This document shows, one piece after another, positions 23,553 to 34,900 of a stretch of 64,000 nt of DNA. Position 1 is the stretch's first letter. Every line of letters begins with the position of its first letter. Position numbers and translations under genes: made by a program. The notes under the pieces were generated by a model. The model searched no databases and was not told where the DNA came from. It was given only the letters and a program-made list of their open reading frames with translations. This stretch comes from Babylonia areolata (taxonomy: Eukaryota > Mollusca > Gastropoda > Neogastropoda > Buccinidae), in assembly GCF_041734735.1 (NCBI RefSeq), contig NC_134896.1, positions 36,830,039-36,894,038 on the forward strand, given 5' to 3'.

Positions 23553-25781
23553 TCAACATTTATGTGGGAACCGTTTTGGATTTGGATCTTTGCTGGCACA
23601 GTGGTAAAAGAACAATGGTCGAAGGGAGAGAATTCTGCGTCCTTTTTTTTATTAAAAAAATTTTTTTTTTAAGAAAATGCATAGGTTCCACTATAGCTCA
23701 CATGTACTGTCACACAATACAGTTTCTCAGACAAACCTTTAGAGAGAATGAAAACAGATAACACAATTAATTCAGTTACACTGATTAAAAAAAAAAGAAG
23801 AAAAAAAGAAGAAGTACAAGAACAAGAAGAAGAAAGAGAAATATTACTACAGAGTATTACTTTTTTTTCTTTTTTTTTCCAGCGACTGTGGCCTTGATTC
23901 TTAAGGTACTGATCGAGAGACTACTCAGCCACCCCTTTTCTTTTTTTAAATTTTTTTTTCCCTTATCATTATAGATCTCCAGTTTCAAGTGGAAAAAAAA
24001 AAAAAACTTGATCAGTAAAGTTTATGGACTTGTATTGGCGTACGCCTTTCAGTTCAAGACTATCCGGTGTTTGATGCGGGCTTTTGTTTGTTCGTTCTCA
24101 GTTTTGTTGTTGTCTTTTTGTGTGTGTGTGTGTGTTGTTGTTGTTGTTGTTGCTGTTGTTGTTGTTGTTGTTTGCCGCGGTTTTTTGTTTTTTTGGGTTT
24201 TTTTTGTGTTGTTTTTTTTTTTTTGGGGGGGGGGTTGTTGCTGTATTGTTGTACCTTTGTTATTGTTGTTGTTATTGTTTTTTGTTGTTGTCGTTTTGTG
24301 TGGGTTTTTTTGTTTTTGTTGTTGTTGTTTTGTTGTTTTGTTGTTGTTTTTTCTTTTCTTTTCTTTTCTTTTGGGGGGCGTGGGCCGGGGAGGTGGGGGG
24401 GGGGGGGGGGGGCGGGAGGGGTTGCTCATTCAAGTTCGTGGAGGTTGCTGTTATGGAGAAGGAATTTCGGCCGGGTGTAGAGCCCTGCCAGTGTGAGCCA
24501 CTCTGCAAACTGCGCACGATCAGTGAATATGTCAGCTCGCTTTCCGATTTCCTGGTTTGACATCAGTCTGCGCCGGCCCGGTTGGCATGGAGTCAGACCA
24601 CTCAGTGTCACGAGCTGCACGGTACACCCACGTACGGTAATTTCTTGCAACCGTGCCGGGAGTTTTATATAGACCGTGCCACCCGATGTGGCCGTGACTC
24701 AGTCCCCATCACTAACTCAACATTTTGTAAGAGGTTCATTGAGTCAGTCAGTTTTGATTCATCTTGAGTTGATTTACACTGATGAGTGGACGTACACCGT
24801 TTCAGTGTGTCACGTGCTGCATGGTTGTCAGTTTTTCTACTGATATCAGTGATCGGGCTTGAAGTCTCAGTGTGAATGTTTGCAGTACTCTTTTCCCTTT
24901 TTATTTTCTTTTAATCTTATTTTGAGTCTGTGTCTGTGGGGAAAAAAACTATTAAAAAAAAAACAAAAAAACGGCAAAAAACCTCTTATCTTTGTCTTCT
25001 CCATAAATATTTCACTTCTGCACAAGTTCAACCCTCTGTAGCCATTCCTGACAATGTCTTCCAAAGGTGTGGTAACATGACAGTATGCTGGTAGATCCGT
25101 CGAGGCATCGAATCATCAGCCGTGGCGTTCAGTCTCAGGCCATGGGCACTCAGTAGAATACACTATGCGCTCAGGCTTATGCCGTAACAGGATCCTCGAT
25201 GGCACAGGGGTAAGTCGAAAATAATCCACAACAGTTCGGTACTAACAATACTACCCTGATGCAACCTTAGAGTTTCCACAATGTAGATATCCACCATATA
25301 ATATATATATTATACACACACAGAGGAATAGTACCAAAAAAAATATGGAATTCCTATCGTACTGTTACAGACGATGGTAACCTCTCTCAAGTTGTGTTTC
25401 GCATAAGACTGAATGCTTTCAGTGTCAAAGGACTGTTATCTTCCGAAGTCATATAGAGTTAGTAGTTTTTCAAAACAAAACACAAAAGAAATAATGTTCA
25501 GGTATTTATTATTGTTAAAACAATTGCCGGCTGAATACCTGTTACATAGCCCAGTATGAGTGTTTGATTGTGCGACCTAAAGATATTTAACTTCACATTT
25601 TTGTTGTTGTTCTTGTTGTTGATTGCTGTAAAACAGATATTTATGGATTGTTGATTCCACCCTGTACATTCCCATCAGTTTATTCACCATCCCCACCCCC
25701 ACCTCCCACATAAAAACACTCGGACGCAAACACGACACATCTTATCAACTCAGTCAACTAATGAAAAGACGTTAAAGAAAG

Positions 25782-25784
<3 letters not shown>
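22281..25784. other. Divergent intergenic region between the two Lark-like genes (part)
   Basis: No gene recognised. Contains T- and A-rich tracts, a strand-asymmetric G/T block (24108-24420), and a moderately GC-rich stretch 24430-24860 with CpGs and GTTTTATATAGACCG, which could be regulatory but has no clear partner. Confidence 0.4.
24108..24420 (+). repeat. G/T-only low-complexity block with poly(G)
   Basis: (TTG)n with interspersed T and G runs, including about 9 G near 24225 and a run of G around 24394-24412. Almost no A on the plus strand. All open frames here are artefacts of composition. Confidence 0.9.

Positions 25785-25848
<64 letters not shown>
25785..25848. repeat. (AC)n microsatellite
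   Basis: About 60 bp of pure AC at the 5' truncation point of the RNase H LINE fragment. Confidence 0.95.
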
Positions 25849-26815
25849 TATGGGATATTCAAAGAGCGCAATTTGATATCGATCACACTGATCTGACCAA
25901 AGATGACAACATAAATTTACTTACATCGCATGTACGAATCCATTTGGAAGAGAAATACCTTAATCATCTAAAGATATTTACAGACGGGTCTGTTGTAAAT
26001 GATAGAGCTGGTGCTGCTTTCGTTATTCCAGACCTTAACTTTCAAAACTCATTTCAACTGGGAGAGGAGAATACTGAAGTCCATCTTCACAGCTGAACTC
26101 ATAGCAATTCTAATGGCGTTAAATTTCATGATATCCTTTCCGAAAACTATATTTCAGATTCTATTTTGTGTTGATTCTAAATCAGTTCTTCACGCTATTG
26201 AACTTATAAAAGAAACGGTTAGGTATGAACTCATAATTGAAATTAACCATTTGATTCACGAACTCTTACTAAGAGACTCTCACATAACCTTTTGCTGGAT
26301 TCCTTATCATTGCGGTTTTTTACTATAATGAAAAAGTTGACATTTTAGCTTAAAAAAAAAAAAAAAAAAAAGGAGCTAGAAGCTCCACGAAGGAGTTAGA
26401 TTTAAATATTTCGCTTTCACTTCAGGAATGTTACACCATGGTAGAAAAAGCCCAGTGGTCAAAATTTGAGGAAAAACACACCGGTAACTCGGAGTTACAT
26501 AAGAACATACAGAAAATGTATGGTTTCATGGGAATACATTACCATAATGATTTTCATAAGATGCAAATCATTTCTCTAATCTGCAGATGGAAAATTATGA
26601 GGACAAATTATTAGGACAAAATATGTCAGTAATGTTTCTTGCATCTGTGGTGCTCACATAACAGCCGATCATATACCAACTTGCGATATGTTAAAGTGGC
26701 AAATCCCCGAACTGAAATCATCTTCAGTGTTGACGATCTTCAGCAGTCCATTGCTAATGTATGACTTTTTCAACTCCTTGTTAAATAGTCCATTTGGTTC
26801 GCTGTTATAGTTGTT
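25849..26815 (+). mobile_element. 3' fragment of an RNase H-bearing LINE (I-like group)
   Basis: 5'-truncated LINE end. RNase H motifs are in order: KIFTDGSVVNDRAGAAFVIP (about 25975), FTAELIAILMAL (about 26090), FCVDSKSVLHAI (about 26165) and ITFCWIPYHCG (about 26290). A CCHC-like end follows: CICGAHITADHIPTCDMLK (about 26640), then SPFGSLL. Frame changes near 26030, around 26330 and in the 3' third break the reading frame. Endonuclease and RT are absent. Confidence 0.75.
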
Positions 26816-26901
26816 AGTTTTTCATTAGAAATATGTTATATTGGTTTGTTTGTTTGTTTTTTTGTGGGTTTTTTTTGTTTTGTTTTTTTTAACAAAACTT
26901 A

Positions 26902-27095
26902 AGTTTCAGTTTCAGTAGCTCAAGGAGGCGTCACTGCGTTCGGACAAATCCATATACGCTACACCACATCTGCCAAGCAGATGCCTGACCAGCAGCGTAA
27001 CCCAACGCGCTTAGTCAGGCCTTGAGAAAAAAAAGGTGAATAAATGATAGATAAGCTTACACAAATAAATAAATAAAAATAAATAATAACTATAA

Positions 27096-27131
<36 letters not shown>

Positions 27132-27200
27132 AAATAAGCAAATAGATGTAAAACATGAAGACACACATTCACATATACACCCACACATGCATAACAGATA
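26902..27200 (-). mobile_element. tRNA-like SINE (family B), second copy
   Basis: The core 26902-27028 is nearly identical to 13608-13747 (CTCAAGGAGGCGTCACTGCG, CATCTGCCAAGCAGATGCCTG). Weaker similarity continues to about 27200. It lies upstream of the proposed start of gene 2. Confidence 0.8.
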
Positions 27201-27269
27201 TGCACCGAACATGCAGTTTCACAGATATGAAAGCACAGTCAAATACATATAAACGTACATGAGCTCCAA

Positions 27270-27343
27270 CACACACACACACACACACCACACACATTAC
27301 CCTGCACCTCCTCTAAAAACTTAAATCAATCATTTTCTATATG

Positions 27344-27381
<38 letters not shown>

Positions 27382-27535
27382 TCACTTACTCGCATGCGTA
27401 CACAGTAATTCCCCCCCAACCCCCCACTTCCCCTCCTCCCACTCGATTTTTTTCATACCCTCATCTAATATCACTTACAGTGAAAAGACGTTAAACTTAA
27501 GAACGAACACACACACACACACACACACACACATC
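27270..27535. repeat. Three (CA)n runs just upstream of gene 2
   Basis: CA repeats at about 27270-27288, 27344-27380 and 27508-27533, ending less than 150 bp before the proposed ATG. Confidence 0.85.
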
Positions 27536-27539
27536 TCTG

Positions 27540-27673
27540 CGAATTTCTGTACAAAGACTCGAGAAACGTCATTTCCGCTTCACCTGCTCAGTTCACCAGG
27601 ATTGCTCTTGAGTGCATTAGGAATCGCTGAATTTTCTTTTACAAATCGAATACAAGCTTATTGAAATATGGGG
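27540..27673 (+). CDS. lark: Gene 2 proposed first exon (5' UTR plus M-G)
   Basis: ATG GGG at 27668-27673 is followed by a perfect GTAAGT donor and joins in phase 0 to exon 2, giving MGPPGTKIFIGNLP. This parallels the MSG exon of gene 1. The listed span before 27668 is assumed 5' UTR, and its start is arbitrary. Another ATG exon in the 27.7-30.6 kb intron is possible. Confidence 0.5.
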
Positions 27674-30600
27674 GTAAGTGCTCACGCGTGTCTAGTTTTT
27701 AACAGGTAACACAGGTTTTATTCGCAAAAACTTTCCAGGTTACATATTGACCAATATACTTAAAAAGTGCCAATAATCAGCACAACTCCGGAACGTTACT
27801 TCTGTCAAAATGACATCACTGCGTCCACTAGCACGTTTCAACCCGACAGTGGCAAATGGATTCGCGCCACAGACATTTAATACTTAATTTCATCGTTAGC
27901 GCGAAAGAAAACCTGGGCAACTACGAGTTCCGATTGCGCAGTCTATGCCATGGAAAAAACGTGAAATCTTTATAAAAAATAAAATAAAATAATAATAATG
28001 AAATAAAAATAATAAAACTGTATTGAAATCGCCGCTATTTTTGTCCCCGCCCCCGTTTTTAGCATCAGCTAACGAAAGCAGTCTGTTGATTTTGTGCACC
28101 ACTATCGCATCTCTGGAGCACGGTGTCCGACATTTTGCTGAGCGAGCAAGGAGCCGGTTACAAACACCAAAACATTCAAATAAAGGGCTGCCTCATGACA
28201 TAGTGGGTTTTCTAGCTATGAATAGATTCTAGAAATAGAATGATTCCCCAAGCTAAAGCTACCAGTATTTTTGTCAGCAAACTCAATGCAAATGAAGGAA
28301 AAGTCTGAATATTTCGATGACCAGTTAATCTCATTGTGGCAACGAAGTGTACACGCTTGCGCTGACAAGTTATCTTGTTATAATTTTTTGGCAGCCAAGG
28401 GGTTAAAAATAAATAAAAGGATAGTGAACAAACAGACATGTATACTAGAGCCCCCAGTAGATATTTGCCATGGAAAATCATTGTCAGCATATGTTGATTC
28501 ATGGGATTTTGGTGTGTTTACTTTTCTGGGTTTTTTTAAAAAGTAGCTGCACCTTTGCCATGCAACAAAGAATTCATCTGCATTCATGTTAAGGCAATGT
28601 TCAGGACTGCATGAAAAAGAATTGACCCAGTGCTTAAAATATCCAGACTGTAGTGATTTAAACTGCAATGGCATCACTGTAATGGTGTTTATGAGAATTT
28701 TAGACCTGCCAACTGCTATATTTCAAGTGTAATTTCCAACGGTTGAATGCATTTTGCTACAATATTAAAAGTGTTTTAAAATGTATGTTTGTATAAAAAT
28801 TGAAATGTAATGATCAGATTAAAATTCCTTCAGTACCGACTGCCGGGCAGTATTTTGTCTTGTGCTTCCTATTTGCCAGGTGTTTTTGGTTTTGGAGGCT
28901 AGTGATTTTAAAGATTGTTAATTAACCGGTTAAGTGCTTATAAGACATCAGCTGATGTCCTGGAAAAAGTGTTGCCATAGTGCCCATAATTATAAGACAT
29001 CCACTGACATCCTGCATATATTTTAAGTTTTACTATATCAGGGTTAAGTACATTGACTGAATGAGTCAATAACCTTAAACAGACTTGAATGGTTAGTTTA
29101 ATGTGCCAGGATTATAAACATACTGTTTAATTTTAAGTGAGAATTTGTCAAATGGAAGACCTCTTTTTTTCTTAAATATGATTTGCTAACAGAACCATTT
29201 GGAGTGAGCGTGTATAGATGGTTTGCCTCATATGCCAAAGAAAAAGGCCTCTGACACTTTGTCAAGTGAAGATAGTGGTCCCAATCAGCTGATTTACACA
29301 ACTTTGCAAGCTGTGCTGATGATTATGTATGAGTTACGACAATGAGAGATGCATCTGTCTTGTCTTATAATATAATCGGTTCAAACTCGAAGGTGATGGC
29401 AATGATAGTGAGGAAACTGACATCAACATTCCACACTTTCGTTTAGTCCATCTATCCAGTCAGACATAATTTCTGATCAAGTGACCATGACTGACAGTGA
29501 AGGCACAGGACTTCCACATAATTTGAGAAGAGGGTGAGGAGAGAGAGAGGATTGGTGAAAGACAACAGGTTGAAGGCCAGACAGAAGGTGGAGAGGGTGG
29601 CATGGCACCTGCCTGTCATGCAGCTGTCTTTTTACAGTAATCACCTACCAGGAATGGCAACAGCCAATCATCCATGATTTTCTTAAAATTAGGGTGGACA
29701 GATGATAGACAGGAATGACATGGGTTTTTTTGTTGTTGTTTTTTGTTTCTTTTCTTTTTCACACTTTTTGTCACTGGTCAGTTGACTGAGTTGGTTTGTT
29801 GTTGCTTTTATAGAGAAGACAAACTGGATGCACAGCAGACAACTAGGAGGAAGGGAAAATCATTAAAGCACTCCATCCTCTAAAGGGGAACGCTCTTTGG
29901 TGTAAGAAAAGCTTGACGGCTCACACTCTGAGAACATGACTGACTTTTATCATGACCAAACCTACATATCATGTCATTGATGGGACAGTTATTCACTTAC
30001 ATGACTTCAGTGTAGTACAAGTGTTGTGATTATTATCATAAACACATGAGCTATTATATTTTCTTTTGCAGGTATATATCAGACAAGCATGCATTTCCAG
30101 TTGTATTTTGATTGGTTGTTTTCCTGGATATCATTATGTGGAGGTGGATGTAGACCTTTTTATGCATAAAAATTACTATCTTCACTTTGAAATGCTTGAA
30201 TAGTTATCTGGGTTGAAAATAATTGGGATAAAACAAGCTTGGATTTAGAATTCAAACTCATTTTCCTTCACAAAAAGTTTAACTTTGTTCTGTATCTCAT
30301 ATGGTTTTCTGTGCTAGAATTTTCTGAAATTTATTACCCCAGATTAAAGCCTTTCTTTTTTTTTTTTTTTTTTTAGGGATGGGTGGGCAGGAAAAACAGT
30401 ATATATGCCATTAGACATATCCTGTCATCTTAATTTTTGACAGGTCATTTCAAAGTTTTGTGGGTCATTGCTGCTTTGTCAGACATAATGCATTTCACTT
30501 AAACTAAGCTTAATAATTAACAGTTGACTTAATGCACATGCATGTGTTCTTGCATGAGCACATGTAATCACATTTTACTGAAACTTTGAAAGTGTAATCG

Positions 30601-31911
30601 TTTCTGTTTTTCAGCCCCCTGGAACTAAAATCTTCATCGGCAATCTTCCAGATGATTGTGATGTTGATAGACTTCGGTCGGTGTTTGAAACTGTTGGCAC
30701 CGTTGTTGAAATGGATGTCATCAAAAATTATGGGTTTGCGGTAAGGTTTAATCTTATGCTGTTTATAGTACTGTGGGTCTGTACTCACTTGTGTTTGTGC
30801 ATTATTACTCTTTTTTTTTTGCTATTGCTCATGATATACAATCATTAAATTCGGCTTAGGCAACAGTGATGATAGGCTATTACTTCATGTTCAGCTCGGT
30901 ATGTTTTACCATTTGTACTGTTAATAGTTTTGGGTCAGCCTTTACAAGTTTATTTGTGTGTTGCATTGTAGAATGAGAGACTAGTGTGAGTGAAAAGCAT
31001 TTGAGTGCATATATATGTGATATCTGTCTAATTGGTTATTTGTTCTTCCTCAAGTTTCAGTTTTAAAAAAATGTTGAATTATGTTTGTTTTTCCCCAGTG
31101 TTTTTGTTTGTCAGTTTGAAAAGAACATTGTTTATTTAGATGTACCAGTAGCAGCAGCAGTAAACTCCTTTTTTTTCTTGCTTTTTTTTATTTTTATTTT
31201 TTTTAATAGGAGTGTATAATTTTTTTTATTATCATGTGATTAGTATATTTCTAAAATTGGTAATGGTGTATGTACTCAGATTAAATCTGTTAATCAGTAG
31301 ATGGGACGATTTTTTTTTTTTTCTATTTCTACAGCATTTCCAGACTGAGAAGGATGCCCAAAAAGCTGTTACAGAGTTGAATGATACAGAGTTTGATGGA
31401 AAAACAATCAAAGTAGAGGTAAGTTTATACTTTATTCAGCTTACTGATTTTTCACATTCCTTCACTCATGAAATAAAGTTAAATTCTTTGTTGATGTTAG
31501 CTGCTATTGTTTCTTTTGGAGGGGGTTCCTCTGTTAGTTTTGTTTATTATTTATTTGTTTTGTTATGTTGGTATTGGACATCTTTGCATGATTAACATAG
31601 ATTTACAGTGACTATGTTGACACCTTCTTGTGACACTTTTGTTGTATTCCATTCCCTTGTCTAGGTTGTGATCATATACTGAAACACTTGCCCAGTGTTT
31701 ATCATTAAAAATGATTTTAAGATTAGATAAATAGAATATAACACTGTTAATCTGTTATCAACCCTTTCGCTGCCAGGAAAATAAGATTTAAGTGAAATCT
31801 ATTTGCCAGGGTTTTTTCACAAAAAACAAGGTAATTTGCACAAAAACAACATATTTTCTGGACAAATGGATATCTGCAAACACAAAATCATACCAGAACA
31901 ACCACAATATA

Positions 31912-31963
<52 letters not shown>

Positions 31964-34900
31964 TAAAGAGATAGATACACAATACATTGTGACTTCTCCA
32001 AGTGATAAGATGGATGTGAGGCCACGCCCCCTCAGTCTCCACACACACACCCCCCCCCCACCCCCCTCCTCCTCACCCCTCTCACACGGTCACTTGATTC
32101 AGTTCTCATCAGACCGCGTTGGCTGCGTGCCAAGAATGTCGCTCTGCTGCTAATTCGGTCATCTGTCGTCTGCTAACATCTGTACAGTCAGCATCACTCA
32201 CTGACAGTAGCATCTTGGCCACTCTCTTGATTGCTCCCTTTATTTTCTATCAGATCGTCCTATAAATGTTCATCTCTATCTTCTCCTTCGAATTTACGCT
32301 TCAATTCTTTCTGAGCATCAGCTAAAGAAAGAAATCATGGTTGATTTAGTTCGTCACGATCGCATGTCTTGAGTACGGCGTCAGTCCGACATTTTGTTGA
32401 GCGAGCGAGGAGAGAAGTCAGGCAAACACTTGGACAGTGACCCAACCAAAACGTTCAAATAAAGGACTGCTTCATGACGTAGATGGGGTTTCTAGCTATG
32501 AATAGAATCTAGAGAGATTCCCCAGGCTAAAGCTACCACTATTTTTGCCAAGGAAGTGAATGCAAACCAGGGAAAAGTCAGAATATTTCGATGACGAGTT
32601 ATCTCATCATGCAGGCAGCCTAGGGGTTAACAGTTAAAATCTCAGGGCGAGTCTGAGCCTTTGAAACTAGTTTTGCAAAATCAGGGTCAGGCAAAAAAAA
32701 TAATGTTTTGGACTTCTCAAATTAATGATTTGTGTATAGATTGATTTCCAAAGAGCAAGTGTGAATAAGTTTTGATTTTTTTTTTCTTCATTGAAATTGT
32801 GTTTTGTTTTATATTTTAGAATAACATTCACACATGTGAAAATTTATTACAAGTTTATTACTTTGGTAATCATTGCAGTTAGACTTTGTTCTTGCTGTTT
32901 TGTTGTTTTCTGCCATGGTTGTGTTGTTGGGTTTGTTGTTTTTTGGTGTGTGTTAATAATTTGGTCATAGTTGTGTGTCCAAAGGAAATGCTGAAATAAA
33001 AGAATTGTTGAAATTTTTCACTCTTGTCAATATTAGAGATGGCTTGTTGGAATCCTGTTTGCAGCAATCACGGAGTACGGTGCGTCACAAGCCAGGAATG
33101 GGAAGCATGACAGAGTGTTACCGCTGTGGCAAGTCGGGCCATTGGTTAGTATTTTCACAAACTAAAGTTGCTTAGCAGGGCTAGAAATGGTAACATTTTG
33201 GTATCCTTGGGATAGAAGTGACTGTTCTGCGTGATTTTGCCTTCCAGGTTGTTTCTTTTCAGGGTTCTTGATCTCATTATCAATTATATGCAGTATTTTT
33301 ATCCCTGGTATGGCCATGTACAATTGTCTGGGCAGTAGCATTAATGTATTATAAATAAGTAACAGATAGATGTATATCAATAAGCAACAGTCTTCCTTAT
33401 GACTTTACAAATGAGGGGTGTGGGGATTCATGTTTTGTTAAATGCTGAGCTGCTTTGATCATTTGTGCCCAGAAGCAGCAGTTGCATGACAGAATTGATT
33501 AAAATCAAAAGTCTGTAAATGGAGATAAGATGCTTTGAAAATGTAGCACACATGATATGTCTTTTAAAAAAAAAAGAAAACAAAAAACAATACATGATTA
33601 TAGTTATAAATACAGGATTACAATAAAAGGATGTTAATTAAAGTTTAAAAAACAGAAATGATTCTGTAAAACATTTATGCTTCAGGTGTCTCTATAAGAA
33701 ATGAATTGGTATGCAAACAGCTGGCTTCGTCAGTGATCAAGAAATTTGCATACAAATATGTACTTATACATAGTTAAAAACAAATCAGTTTCTGTCTTAA
33801 CACCAGCCCCTCCCCCCTTTTCTATCTTCCCTTTTTTTTTTTCCTTTAAAAAAAAAAAAAATTTTCACATTGTGCATTGAATCAGTCAGATAATTTGTCA
33901 GTTTCTGTTTTTCCAGGTCAAAGGATTGTCCTGCCATGAGGTATGTGAACTATGAATTTGTACAGTTGTTATTTAGACATTATTTGTCACACTTACCCCC
34001 CCACCTCCCGCTCCCCTATTAATTAAAGTAAAATTGCATCATCTTATTAAATCAAGTATTGACACTGTCCTGTACTGGTTAGGAGCCTAGCATTGCATAT
34101 AAACATGTCGTGCACTTGCCCTGATAATAGTGATATTGCCACCTCTTCATATGACACATAATGCTATTGTTGGGTTTCTTAACTCACTCGGGACGACAAG
34201 TTTTCTCCCTTGCTTTTCCCCACAGACGGCCCATTTGTAAGGGTTAGGGAAAAAATTACAAAAAATACAAAATACTGTGTAAGAAAATGAAACTTTCAGA
34301 ACTGGTTTATTACGTGTTGAGCTATTACATGTTAAAAAAAATCAAATTTCTCATCAGTTTTGCCATATGTAGAAAATACTGCCAATTTTTCACCCCGAAT
34401 CACCATACCCATGCTCGCTTTCTGCATTAAATTCGCTTTCTTCTTCGTCATCATCCACCTCTTCAATGTCCGACCCTTCAGTTTGTAGCATTTCAAGTAC
34501 TTCGGCAACCCTAAAACATTGCCGTCACTGCCTTGTTCGCTTCACAACATTCCGAGAAGAGGCTGCTTTGCTAGCAGGCTGGCACGCGAGCAGACGACCG
34601 GTCAGTGACTTTGTCAGCGTGTGTGCGAGACAGGCCACACATCCCATATTAACCAATCATACTGTTCGATTGTGGAGTGACCCAGAATAGCGCACTCTGC
34701 TTGGCTAATCACAAAATCACGTGTACAGCGCATGATGGAATTTTACTTTCGGAGAATGCTATTCCATTCCTTTGTCCGAAACTGAATACGTTTTGTGTAG
34801 GAATGCGTGAGCATTCCTTCGTCCGGAAAGAGTTAATGCTCATATTAATTAAGAACATCTTTTAGTTTTACTGCATGCTAAATCAGGTTGCGATATTTTC

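Noticed and set aside
24008-24560. Long overlapping open frames on both strands (up to 162 codons)
   Set aside because: They are translations of (TTG)n and poly(G/T) sequence; no domain or start context.
25785-27535. Regular CA arrays considered as CRISPR-like or satellite arrays
   Set aside because: Simple dinucleotide repeats with no spacer structure; a eukaryotic window.
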